In this document: one piece after another, positions 37,515 to 50,600 of the stretch
Numbering within the stretch: the first letter of the stretch is position 1
Layout: every line of letters starts with the position of its first letter
DNA from: Varroa destructor
Taxonomy: Eukaryota > Arthropoda > Arachnida > Mesostigmata > Varroidae
Direction of reading: 5' to 3'
Assembly: GCF_002443255.2 (NCBI RefSeq)
Contig: NW_019211456.1
Location: 36,587,042 to 36,651,041, forward strand
DNA length: 64,000 nt
The notes under the pieces: generated by a model
Database searches by the model: none
What the model saw: the letters and a program-made list of their open reading frames with translations, nothing else
What the model was told of the DNA's origin: nothing
Made by a program: the position numbers and the translations under genes

Positions 37515-38551
37515 TTAGAGGTAGGCAGAGAACACAGGCAGAAGACCCCAATCATTCGTAGGAGACAACAAAGAAATACACATCGGGAGAGACGAAACGC
37601 CGATGTTGGCGTGAATTGCATCATTTACAAAAGGTTGAGGAGAAGCACTGCAGCCACCAAAAGCACGACAAAACCGGTAGCAGCAGCAGCGGTACAAGGA
37701 TAGCATCGTCATGAACGGACGCCGTAGCGGCAGCCGCGATTACAGCAGCGTCGAGGGAGAAATGGTCTCTACAAGGCTGCAATTCAGATTCGCTGTCCAT
37801 TCATCCGGCCGGCCGCTAAAAAATTCGCCGGGTCTTCCTGTTTAGAGAAACAAAGAGTTCTGTAAAGCATACCTCTCGGTGGACGCCATTCTCTTGCCAT
37901 TGTGAAGTGATACACGATTGTGTGGTTAGGTATGACTGAAGACAGGTTAGAGATAGACTTCTTAAGAGCATTACTATCTACATCTCGCAATTCATATGCA
38001 GATATTTTAGTGCAACAACGTACCTACTTCCGTATATATATATAACGTAATACGGACATTTCCTGCAAAGTTCTTCAATAGTTATGGATATCTCTTCATT
38101 TGTCAAAGAAATACAATAATTTTTCGAAAACTTGTATGTAATGCGCTGATTTTAGATGGTAATACAATTTACCTATACCTATTTTAGTATCACTGAGCGA
38201 AATATATCATTGTGATGCGTGGGCCAATATAATCGAAGAAAAACAAGCTCCGTTGCAAACACACTAGCGGTAACGTCGTTGATGCCCAAAGGACCATCTG
38301 AAGCGAAGCCTTTCACCGAATTTCAATGTGCTTTGTGTTTCAACCGTATCTGTTACCTAATAATCGTAACCAGCATTGGCCACACGTGGCCTGGTCTGTG
38401 AGCCCTTGAACTAGGCCCGTGTGTCTTATCCAAGCTATGAGAACCTTAATCATCACTCATTCAAGAACAGATTTAGTTAGTCTTTTCGTACCTTGCCTTA
38501 ACTTTGCTGCTAATTAAGAAAACGGAACAATTTCTCTCATTACGACTTGTC

Positions 38552-38619
38552 CTGCTAGAAAGAACAATACGATTTTCTAGAGAATAATTTTCTAGCAAAT
38601 CGTATTGTTCTTTTTGCAG
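38552..38619. repeat. Near-perfect inverted repeat, hairpin-forming
   Basis: The arms 38559-38580 and 38592-38613 are reverse complements at 21 of 22 positions, separated by an 11-base AT-rich loop. Beyond two to three unpaired bases, CTGC (38552-38555) pairs with GCAG (38616-38619). The length and shape (68 bases, about 26 paired positions, small loop) resemble an animal pre-miRNA, but a fold-back scar or MITE fragment is equally possible. I do not recognise either arm as a known conserved miRNA. Confidence 0.85.
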
Positions 38620-41600
38620 ACACATTTGCCTCACGCATATAACACTTTGTGGTTATGTTTCACGGGGTAGCTGTATCCTGTGTTATTGTGTTTTTGTGTA
38701 CAATTGTTCCTTACTTGTAGGAGGTGTTCGCTCTTCCACTTATTTGTCTGGTAAATGGAAATAAGAGACATGTATTATTTTACATTACTGTTTATGTATC
38801 TCTACTTTTTATTTATTTGGCAAATACCTATAAATACCCTTAGTTGTAGTGTGCTGCTCTGCATTTTGGTCGACCGAATTAATCTAGCATATTGCAAAAA
38901 ATTAGAGTTTCCCAGGACAGACCTCTCAAATCGAAATAATTATATCACGAAAAATGGGCTCGATCGATGCCAAAGGGGATTTTCTATCTGTATAGCTATT
39001 AACAAAACGGATATAAATTTAAAAAAAAAAAATACGTGTCTACAACGCCTTTTGGCATATGTGTAAGATAATGACAGTTCTCTCTCGATACGGGCTGAAC
39101 CTAGTGTCGGTGTTCGAAGTGGTCCCACCACGAGTACAGAACCCTTATTTCCGACAAGTGTATGCTTCCTTCCTGTGGCATAAGACATCCCTTTAATGGC
39201 TGGGCTGGGTTCCTTTTCAAACTTCCATAGTCATTGCTAAGAGACCCTATACTACGTAAGAGTAACATCGCACGAATGAGCAAGTGGGTCTACGCCCTGA
39301 AAGGTAGTCTCGGATTCGAATCCTTGCCTTCCGGTGGTCGCTTGCAACGACAAAAAGGGCGATGATGATTATTATGAACACTCTTGTTTAGCTTCGCTGC
39401 TTCTGCTATGACAGCTCTACGTATCTCGGGTGCGAAGAAGATCTTGATAGCGGCAGGGAGACCAGCAGCATCACCGAGTCACATGGTGAGACCCTATTCT
39501 TCTCTACTTTTTTTTTTTGGTTGTACCTCGTACTCCTTCAAAAACGTCCTATCCTTTTCTTCATCCTTTAAATTTTGCGCTTGTGTGCACTGGATTTCAT
39601 ATCACACGAGCTAGAGAACATGTGGTAGCAATAGTAATTGCAATAATCGTTAGTATCTGATTGGTGCAGGCGGCAGTTTGTGTGGTAGCTTCTTGCTAAA
39701 AATTCACCGGTATACCGACAAGCACCAGCTACGTGTAAGGGTAAGCCTACGGATGTAGACGGATCCCCAAACTTTGAGACAAACAGAAAAGCAGAGAGGT
39801 TAGAATTGAAAGAAAGAAACACAGATCAGTGGAAGCAAAGCGAAAATAAAAACAATATAAAAACGTACCTTTGTCTGCAATAGGGTCGTTGTTGGAATAA
39901 TTTTTAACGTGGTATATATAGCACATTGTCTTTTATTCGAGCAGTCCGCCCCGCACTATGTCTCACCCACCGTGAATTCAACGAAATAAGAAGCAAAGCA
40001 ACTTGATTAAGTTCCGCTTAAAGCTCCAATCATGCGCCTGGCTTTTGAATCTCCTTCCTGCTACAGCTCGTGTAGTGCAGTGACACAGCAGGAAAAGAGA
40101 AAAAGTTCAAGCTCACTTTCTGCTTTTTACATAGAGCCAACTTCAGCACTCTTTCTCGACCTTTACATTTCCCAAGGACCACAAAGGTCTTAGGAGAGCC
40201 TTTTAAAGCTAGGGCTTATAGCAAGATATCCAAGAGAGTCTACCACACAAACACAGCATTTCCATCTCCGTCTTTGACTAGCTCTGTCCTTCGCTTCATA
40301 AATCGGGAAATCTATAAGCGGAATTATGCATACACGAACGAAAACTAGGTAGGTCGCTTACCCGTTTTCTTCTTCCCCCCCCCCTTTCCCCCTCTCTCTC
40401 TCTCTCCCGCTAATTTTTCTTTTGCTTTTGATATTTTTCATGTTTGGACGGTGTCTCGCCCAGTTCTATGGACAAAAGCCGTGAGGCTTGGCAAGCCCAT
40501 CGCTCGTTCGCCGGTATCTGACTTCTGCACATGTGCAGGAGTTACGGAAGAAGCAGTTACTGTCTGTTTTTTTTGTTCCCAGGAAACATTTTCTGGCGTC
40601 TTTGCTTCTTTAGTCAGGCTTCGAGTGTGTTCGCTCGCCGTAGAATATGTACGACGGTTGTTTTGCTTCTCTTAGTATGAATGAAAGCCTTTGAGAGATA
40701 ACCCCATAGAAGGGGGGCGAGGGGAGAAGACAGTATCAGAAACTAACAGGAATGAGCGACCATGACAGTTTCGCGTTGGAGCACTGATTGTGTAAAACCT
40801 ACTATTACCGGTAGCATTAGTAGGAAAGGTTTGCTCTGTCTCGTCTCTTCCATTTTACGGCAATCGGAACCCTAAACCCATGCTGGAAGACGATCGTCAA
40901 TGGTCGAGTGAGCACTACTTTGCTAGGCCTAAGGTTTTTGCCTTACAGCATGCCACATATGAAGAGGATCTTCCTGCTCTTTTTAAAGAAAAGCAAAAAA
41001 AAAAAGAAAATCTTTTCAACAGATACGAACAAAGGAGGAAAGGGATAGAGCACAAAGCATTTATGAAGCTAGCCTCTCTCACTGCCACTCTACCTAGCGA
41101 GCAGACGGCCGACGGCTGGCAGGCAACTGTCTTGTGGGTAGTAGCTCCTACCGCTGCTGCAAATCTGTTTCGTTCACTAGTAAGGAAGTACAAATCAGTG
41201 TCTTCCGGAGCTACCGACGCCGTTTCAGCATAGACTCGGATTGGCACCGTAGTGCCATTAATGTATCGACAGCTCATATCTGTACATATCTCTGCCGGGA
41301 AGACAGGCGGCAGTCGCTTTAGCGACAGCAGCGGCAACTGTGAATTCGGAGGAGTAAAACATATTCAAGAATAAGACGAAGATAAAAAAATTCGAACGAC
41401 GGGTGGTGTCGAAGATAGCCGCTAAGATAACGACGACTACGGCAAATTTATCTGTCGATGACTGGAGACTTTTAAGCGCCGCCGCCGAGAATCCGAGTGC
41501 GATCGGTATGAATCGCAGCGGCACTCGTTGTCTCAGGCGGACGTTTGTGGCAAACGGACGGAACCGAACATAGACTGTTCGAGAGCAAAAACAAGAACGT

Positions 41601-41648
41601 TTGTATATATACATGTAGATGTATATATATATATATGTATATATACAT
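41601..41648. repeat. Imperfect TATA/TACATG microsatellite
   Basis: An alternating TA-rich tract broken by ACATG units. It produces Tyr-Ile-type reading frames on both strands that are not genes. Confidence 0.85.
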
Positions 41649-44600
41649 GTGTCTTTCGACAAGATTTGTTCTCGTTCGATTACAATGTGTCCCGTTTCAT
41701 TTCAGTGGCGTCTACTGGGACGCCGGCGTCGGCGGTGGCCACGGCTACTTCTGCGACATCTTGTGCTGCTGCGGTGTGAACGGAAAAAAGCATGTAACAA
41801 GAGTGACAGCATCAACAACAATATAAAGTATTGCTTGAAAGAAAAATATGGCTTTAACTTAATGCGCTTAGCTTTCTCGTAGTACACCTTTTACCTATAA
41901 ACCAGCAGACGTCCGTAAATGTGAATGATCTATGTATAAAAAACGACCTAAATCGAAGAGAACCGCGTGGTGAGACAAAAGTCGAACATCGAAGAAACGT
42001 TACGGGGTATGACGCATGACGAACCATACGAATCATATACATCGTATCTATAGCGGAGGGAGTGGATAGTTAATAGAAAGATCCAGCTACGGCTGGAGGT
42101 TGGTTTAAGGTAGAATTCGAGTTGTCCGCAATGGCGGTAGCAAGCAAGCAAGCGTGTGAAAATGGACCAAAACGCGTACTCTGTCTTGCCATTCCTAACA
42201 ATACTTATTCTTATATAGAGTAGAATGCCTATTATAAGTTAGCCCTTAAGGATCTGATGCTGCTTACACTAGCTTCTTTGAAGACGACGAGACGACACCG
42301 ACAATGAACGACAATGTGAAACTGTCATGCGTTGTTTGTATCTGCCCCTTTGTCTTTTTCGTTCAACCTGACTTCTCGTTGTAGGTGGAGGAGACGTCTA
42401 TGGCCGAATAGCGTAAGAAACCACTAAGGACAATGTGCAGTTCACATGCTGTTAAATCCCGCCTGGCCAGCGCTGCTGCCGCTGTCTCTTCTGCCGATCT
42501 ACAGAATGACAAGACAGACTGGTTCAGTGGACAGCGTCGTAGTGGAGAGGCAAGCGGAAACGACGTCAGACGGCAGACAGCAACAACTTAAGGCGTAGCT
42601 CGCCGGCTAGCATCATCGGGTGAGGTAACCTGTCTGTTTACTCATTCCTTGGCCAAGCAAAAAAATCGTCCGAGATGTATCTATCGTTCACGTTCGTGCT
42701 TGAACCGTTGTTGTTGATGTCGTTGCTATCGTTAGCCATGTTTCGGAGAAGTTTTCTCACTGGCTAAACTGGATGGCTGCTTGAAGTGTGCGCGATTCAG
42801 GAAGGCATGCTCGTACTCTGCAAAGGAGCTCTCGCTCTTCTAGCTGCCGGAGACGAACCACGTCTCGTTCTTTCTTCCATTCAGGATAAGAACACGAAGT
42901 GCGTGCGTGCGTGTTTGTGTGTGTGTACGTGCATCTGTATATTTGTATGTGCCAGCCTTATAGTCGCTATAGTCGTAGCGACTATGTTCCTTCATTGTCG
43001 ACTTCGCTTGTTAATGTTACTCTTGCTGTTGTTGCTGATGATGAAGCCACTGCTGCCGCTGACGTCGCAGCCGCCGCCATGTCAGCCCCCACCGCCTCCG
43101 TCCGCCCGTTCGTCATGGGAGGCTGGCCGGGATCATTGCGTTGAGAACCACGTCTCGCCTCGCCAGAACTACTACGTTCTGTGCCTCGGGTACTAAGGTA
43201 GAAAGGCTAATGGAAACACGGAGGTGGACCTACCACCCTCCTTCTATTCTTCTATAGATAAATGCTTCTACGACTGTATATATGAAGCCAACCAACTAGT
43301 GCCTTGGCACTTCGCCTGCTGCCTACACCAAAACAGTAAAGTCTTCTGCATATCAAGACTGTTTCGTCACAGAGCTGCTGACAATTACCTTTCTCTACTA
43401 TGTCCTCTCTTCTACGACGAACACCAGCAGCAACAACAACAAGAACGACGACGATGACAACAGTCCCAGCGGTAGCGGCAGTGGCGATATTGTGATTACG
43501 CGTTTACGCCAGAACGGCGTGAGAACTGCGTAAGTCTCTCGCGGTTGCTTTCTCTCACTCTCCGCCAAGGCGCCGTTGCTACGGCTATAGTCGCCGTTAA
43601 AGTCTACTTCTGTAGTGACTCAAACGCCATAACAGTAAAGGCCACCGAAGGCTATCGCTGATGAGCTACTGGCACTGCTGCCGCCTACCGTCAGCGCGAG
43701 AACTAGTGGTTTGACGCTAGCGTATCTTGGACCTGAGGCAGGCGGGTAGGGGAGGGGGGAGTCAAGTACCTGAAGCAACAGTGGATGGCGGCTAGCGGCA
43801 AAAAGATTGGGAAACGCAGGAGAGGACGTAGAAATACAAAAGCAGTGCGACAACTAAGAACTAACCGAAAGGAGCAGATAGGTCCGGTACGGTTGTTGCT
43901 GCTTTTGCTGCTCTACGGCATTCACTCCTACAAAGGAATCAGACGAGATAAAAGTGAGAAATTGAGAGAAATTCGTGCTACCAGCCCCAGATAGCAGGTA
44001 GCGTATAAAAGTAGCAATATCACAGGGGAAGGATATCAAGAACAGTGGTGATTCAGGCTGGCTACTATTTCTGCTTCTAGTTGAAGTTAAGGGCTGGGAA
44101 ACATCTAAGATCGAGGCAGACAAAGCGACAGCGAGACGAAACAGCCAAGACACGGAATGACCGACCGACATGTCATTCAAACTAGCTACATTATACAAAA
44201 TGGCCAACCAAGTCGAATCGTGCCCGTAGCCTCCAGCAGTGAAGCCACCGTTGCTGTCACTGCTGCTACTGGCGTCACGGCGTTGACACGTCAGGTAGTA
44301 GGGCAGTGTACGTTCAAAGGTATGCTACCTGCTCGCTTCCGCGATGGGAATACCTGATTCTAGTTAATGTCAATGGTTTACTTGGTTGTTGCGTTCGTTT
44401 GTTCTGCTAGGACTTCAAACGGGTTCTATTAGCAACGCAAAGCTATCGGCAAGCCGACGAGGAGTAGGCTCGAGCACCCCTGCCTTTTGCTGATCTTGTA
44501 GAACCGCCAGATCGCGGAAGTACAGTGAGAGAAATGGGCGTCACTGCTACTACATCAGCAGCCACGCAACACATTGTACGTAGGTACGTAATAGAAACAC

Positions 44601-47600
44601 CGCTCATTCGCGCATGTAGAAGACCTCGACTCCTACACTTAACGCACAGAGCCTACGAGGCTTACATACATAATCACGACAACAGATGCATAGAGGCTAA
44701 GTAAACCACGAATACATATCTAGGACAGAAAACTTCTTTTGAAACTGAATTTCGCTATACGGAGCGCTAGATAGATAGCGAGAATAAAGGAGAAAAACCG
44801 CGGCCCGTGAGAACCTCGAAGTTCCGTAACGAAGTCCTACTAGTAATGATGCTGTTGACGATAGTACTTCTGCTGTTGTTTTTGTTGTTGATCTGCCTGC
44901 GCTGACTAATGCCATCGACATCGTGGGCGCAGCTAGCGCTTAGGCGCAATGCGCGACCAACTGCACCGTTGAACTGATAATGTGACTTGGTGAAGCCGGG
45001 GCCTCTCTACCTATTTAAAGCTTCCCTATATAAAGCTTTACGTAGTATTATGGGTGGGTCTGAAGCATTCACCAACGCTGTCGAGAGAACGAAGCAGAAA
45101 AACGAGAAATGTTTTTCTTTTTCCACTTTATGTCCGGTTAAACTGTCGATTACACGGAGTATAAGCGTATAAGATGGCCGACAATGTGAAGTCTAGAGAA
45201 TATCTTTTTATTAGGTAACTTGCATATAGCTAGTATTCAGGCATATAGAAATATCAAAGTTTATCTTTGGTATTTTCGGAGGGTTTATACTTAATTTTAC
45301 TTCTTGCCAAAAAAAAAAAGTAGGTGTATACAACAAGTTGGTGTTCGAAACATGTTGTCATTTATGCTCACCAGCTAATTTCACAGCTAAGAGCATGCTT
45401 ATGTACATGGATCGGAGAAATTATGTCAGGAACGAAACACAGAACACACATGCGTTGTTTGTTAAATATAGTCCAGTTCCACTCAGCCCTTTATAACTGT
45501 GTGCTAGCGTGCATGGTAGCAACAATTTCTATAATAGATCATGATTTGAAACCTTCTCACTTTCGCGCTTTCACTGATCTATTAGAAACCTATTCGTTTC
45601 GAGCCGCATAGCGTCCGTCAAAGGTCACCCAAGTTTTTTCAAATCCAATATCGAATCAAACTCGTACCCTATATGCTGCCAATCAATCCGGTTTTTAAGT
45701 CGCTAAACTTCATTTTAGAATATTTTAACACTGGAGAATAAAGCATGACGGCTAGGCTATTTCTCATGATGTTTGCGTGGTCCTATGGTCTCGCTTATCT
45801 GTTACAAAGCTCATGGTAGAGAATGTGGTCATGACCATCAATTGAATGAACCCTACGTGGGTCTGTACCTTCTATGCGATCATATAGTATAAAACTTAGG
45901 CGAATATTGGCCACTGCTACTATACTTATCAGCCCCGTTTTTCAACAACGTCACGCCTGTTTGGTTATTATTGTTGTTGTGGCTTTTGTCGTCTGCTGTG
46001 GTTGTTATATTGTAGCTTTTGAAAAAATCCTGGACAGTTCACTAAGACACAGTGCTCTCACTTATTGCTTTTTTTTTTTTTGCGCTGGTCTAACACTGCC
46101 GACTGACCAACTAATCAAGGAAACCTCTAAACAGTGCCGCTGTTCCATAGCAGCGCGATCAAGAGGCGCCGGGAAAATAGGAGCGAAGCAAAGTTCTTCA
46201 AAAGCTTCTGGAGCCTTACTGGTGTTCTTACCTTCTCTATTTTTATTATCATTATTACTATTGTCCATCTAGTATGTTCGCCTGATGTTGCCTAGGCTAA
46301 CTACGCCCCACCAAGCAGCTCACAAAGAAGACAACCGACAGCAACTGGCCGATGCACAAGACTATCTCGGAGGATCATGGGTATATCAACTGGTGTACTA
46401 CATGCAGAGGTAGTCAAAGTAACAATAGCTATAAGATGATAATAATAAGGATAAGAAAAAAAGGACCGCGATCAGGAGGACAAAGTCGAGGAGGAGAAAC
46501 AGGACGAGAAATGTTGTGGATCGTGAAGCAAACACGGCTTCGTCCGTTGCCAGTATCGGCTACGCTTCGTTGCCACGCGAAGTATATGGGCTACTCTAGT
46601 TTAAACTGACGGCACTCGACAGATGTTGCTAAGGAACAAAAAACACTACGCCCGCTAGCCATCCAAGCCCTAAACAGGTTGTATTTACTGTTGTGTAAAG
46701 CCACGTATTTCTATGCCATTGTTATATGTAGGCCAATGTAGCCCTTTGGGCTCGTCGTCTTCGCTTCGGCTTGCGGTACGCGTGGCCGGCCGAATGCAGC
46801 ATCGTATGGCGTGGCTCCGTCTAAAGGCTTTAGTTGGAGGGACGAGTGAGTCCAGCATATATAATAACATCCTTAGGCGTGACAGGACGAAATAGACGTA
46901 GGTGCTCTGATCAGACGAACGATGACAGATATTTAGTAAGAGTGTTTATGCTTTAATTCCTTTTTCGTTCTACCACCTATCAACATATAGCATTATGTAC
47001 AAACGTATAGAAAGTAGGAGTCGCGTTTTTCTACAGTAAGCTGACAGCAGTTACCGTCAAATACTTGTAATGCCAGCGAAACTCGCGAGGTGGGTAAACA
47101 TTTTTATGAATGCTGGAAAACTAACGGGAAAATTTTTTGTCCTCAACGGCAATACATGCTCTTGACATGATTAGCACCTTAGCACTGATCAGTGTTGCTA
47201 TTTCGTCCAATATTTGTCGATAGTTGCTAGCTTGACCTTTCTTTCTCTTCTCATTTAATATAGAATACAAACCGTTTTAACAGGTGTAGCTAATTTTGTT
47301 TTGGTGCTTGCTCTCAACATACGCGCCACGACGTTCTCATTCTTTTAGATGCCTCAGCATAGGTTCCGTAAGCTGTCTGTCTGTAAGGCATTAGCCGACC
47401 GAGGCAACCTCAATGACACGCTGAAGGCGACGTGCACCGGGTGGCACACATGTACATATCGACCTATTAACGCTGCTATACATCACTAACGCGTAAGGCA
47501 GGCGAAGACAATCGTAAATGTTACATTTGCTGTATCTGGCAAATAGCTACGACCTTAGGTTCTTCTGCTCTAGCGTACGTTGCGCCTGCCCCTGTCTCGT

Positions 47601-50600
47601 CTGTCACCTTCCTGTTTATGTTACTGAAACGGTAACTGGCGGGACCTGTTACCGTCCGTGCTACGTCCACGACGTTATTATCACGTTCTAACCAAGGCAA
47701 ACGAGGCATATTCGTCAGTCAAACAGCTGTTGAGTCTTGACATCAATCAATGCATGAATGTTATGTCTAGTGACGTAACTCGATTTAACTTCATTCTATC
47801 CAACTTCGTGTTGGTTCCTCCGAATTCAACATACATCGGCCCGGGCGCTACGATCCGTGAAAGGCAGATTCCACTGACGATGACGTATTTGCCCCGCGTG
47901 AAAATCAATAACAAATAACACAGGTACAAACACGAACAGGAGTACGCGGCGTCATTATTATTGCTATCGTTGCTGTCGTGCTTCTGCGTTTACGAATTGA
48001 AAATTTGACCGGTTTGTTGCGGTACGCAAAGGACGGGAGCGATTTCTTTGGTTTTTTTTTTGTTTTCATCTTTGCTACTTTCTTGTACTTCTGCTTCTTT
48101 TTGCGGGAGCTAAACAAAAAGAGCTGTTTTTCTATGCTACCGTGATGACGAAGATGCCATCTTGACACCGTTGTTCTTGTTGCTGGTTCTGCCGTCCCTT
48201 TTGCCTTTCGATGCTGATGATGCTGCTGAGGATCACATGGAAAGCAAGCGCAGCATAACGTAAAAACGAGAATTTTTGAAGTCGATCTATTTAAACTCAC
48301 CTCTCCAAGCTTGTTTTCCCTGTGGTTTCTCCCGCTAGCTGCTCTAACCGTTTTCCTTCGTCTTATTTGTCTATGTGTTTCGCATTCAGCCGCTTAGCAG
48401 ACGCGCAGGAAACATATCAACCGAGTTAGTAGAGAAAGGAATTTCTAAAGCATTATTCCCGATGAAGTACGAGCGCAGTGGTACGCACCACAGCCACTGG
48501 CTGCTAGCTATTCTATTGACACTCGTAATAATAAACAGACGGACTTCGTGAAAACGACTGATTCTCAGTGTGGCATGCGTGAAATGGCAGCCGATTGCTT
48601 AGCTGGCCTTCTCGTTCTTCGACTCTTACACGTGTCTGACCAAGCAATAGATAGGCCAACCACTATGCCGTACCTCAATGAGCCAACAAACAGCGACCGT
48701 AATAAATCATTTTCACTTGAAATCTTTTCAGTAGAAGCAAAGTATGCTTGGGAAATATCCTGTTTTAAAATATCGCTAATGACGAGTACACCAATCAGCT
48801 ATAGAAACAGAAGAGTGTTCGAGGGGGTTGGGCAGTAGTTATAACTGCAGTAGTAATTCTATAATCGTTCTCTATCGATTCTTCCGTACGCGCTTTCTGC
48901 TAGCAGTTTGCCCTGTTCTACAGCATCAGCCATCTGTTTCTCCGTTAGTCAAACGTTTCCGTTCACCCATTTAGGCCGGGTTTCATTGTTCGAGGAATGT
49001 GTCAAAGGCAGATGCCAGCGCTGGTGCGCAGCTGACGTTCGCTACCTCATTCTATTTGTCCAATCATCTCAGTTCTGGTTGATTGTTTCTTTGTAGAACT
49101 CGAGCGCAAATCAAAGTTGAACGTTCTTATCTACATACGTATTTGACATGACATAAGTGCCGTTTGTCACGTTTAGACATACGCGTACAGACACGTAGTT
49201 ACACGCGGTAGGGCGCAATCAGAATGGCCAGTAACTACAACAACAGCGGTAGTTCCAAATGAAGCCATGAAAATAGACACGTACAGACTCTTCGTACGTT
49301 AATACGAGTCACCAGTTTTTTCGTCGAATCCCCCTAAGTTAGCGCAGTTTCGTCTCCGTCCCGCACTATCTATCCTAGCAGGATGCATCTGACGCCGCTG
49401 TGCTAGATCCACATAACTTTTTCGGCCTCCTTCACTTTTTTTTACTAGTTCAGGCGGGCACGACTGGCATGTTCTATAAAGAAATACTACTGCCCATTTA
49501 TCAGTCCTCATGCAGAACGCGAGCCTAGTAAACGACGACAGTAACAACGGAGCAGTATGAGTAGGACAAGGGGCGACGTCGTGGACGTTGTCGCGATTGC
49601 TGCTGTTGTGGAGACATCCCTCTTGGTTTGTGCAACATTCTTGGTCTCACTTGCGTACGCGAAGCGATGCTATAATAGCGACCGCCAATGATAAAACTTA
49701 CGGCGGGGAAGATGTATGACATATATTGGCGCGAACAGCTACCTTCTGCCCCGAATGTCAAGCCAGCCGCTTTACCGTTACGCTCGATCCACTAAATCTC
49801 CAAGTCCAGAGGGTCGTAGTCATATCGGTACCAGTAACGGCGCTTGTTGTAGTTTGTAATAGAATAGGAAAAGCTCAATATGTCTCGCAGTTGCTCTCGG
49901 TTCGTCTCTCTCAATACTATTTTCTGCTGTTTGTATTGCTGCTGTTGATGATCTTTGCTGTTTTCTGTATCTCGTCCGTTCAGTTGCTTCTATTCCCGAT
50001 ACCCTATTGCCTGAAGCGCGCGCGATCCCTATCGGTTCTCCGCTTCCTCTGTCAGCCGGCAGCGAGGCCAAACCTCTTTAGGACTGTTGACTACAGACGG
50101 CGTATAATCGCTCTAGGACGGAATAAGGCGAATCGCTAATGGAATCGTAGGAGAGACAAACAGACAACTCATTGCTCACCATTCATTACCACGCCACCAA
50201 CGTAAATACGAGAACGAATGCGGGTTTGTCGCAGCCTTCTGGCATTACCTATCGGCGGTGGACCAAGCAACGTGCCACCCGCCTATGTATTACTCGCCCT
50301 TGCCATAGATTAAACCAATAACTTAGTTCTCGCGATGGATTCACTTTCTCGAAGGCCCATCCCTATTCCATAGGTTATAAGTACCGCTGTAGCGTTTGCT
50401 GTTCGTGCTAGGGCGTCAGAAATGTCTGCCGCCGTTAGCTTTTTTGCTCTGTGAGTATTTCAGCTGTATGACGCGCGTTTCCTGCGTCTTCAGCTGCCAC
50501 AGCCACGGGAATCGACGGGGTTTACGGTGGTTTACAATAAGAGACCACTGGTCTGTATACTTATGTTTCCTATCCTGTAGTCAGAGCTGAGTAAGTATAA

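Larger units (their letters stand above)
29630..45000. other. Delta 5' flank and proximal upstream region, no recognised gene
   Basis: The stretch begins with the Delta leader or promoter, including the (TA)n tract. A GC-rich patch with (GCG)8 lies at about 30340-30620. Further out are GTA, poly-T and TATA microsatellites and the hairpin at 38552-38619. A GGATTCGAATCC motif near 39331 is B-box-like, but no tRNA fold surrounds it. Open frames are short or driven by repeats. A distant leader exon or enhancers of Delta could lie here, but none can be demonstrated from sequence alone. Confidence 0.55.

Noticed and set aside
42960..42985. 10-bp inverted repeat around a 6-base loop (ATAGTCGCTA and its complement).
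   Set aside because: The number expected by chance is near one per window, and there is no further pairing.
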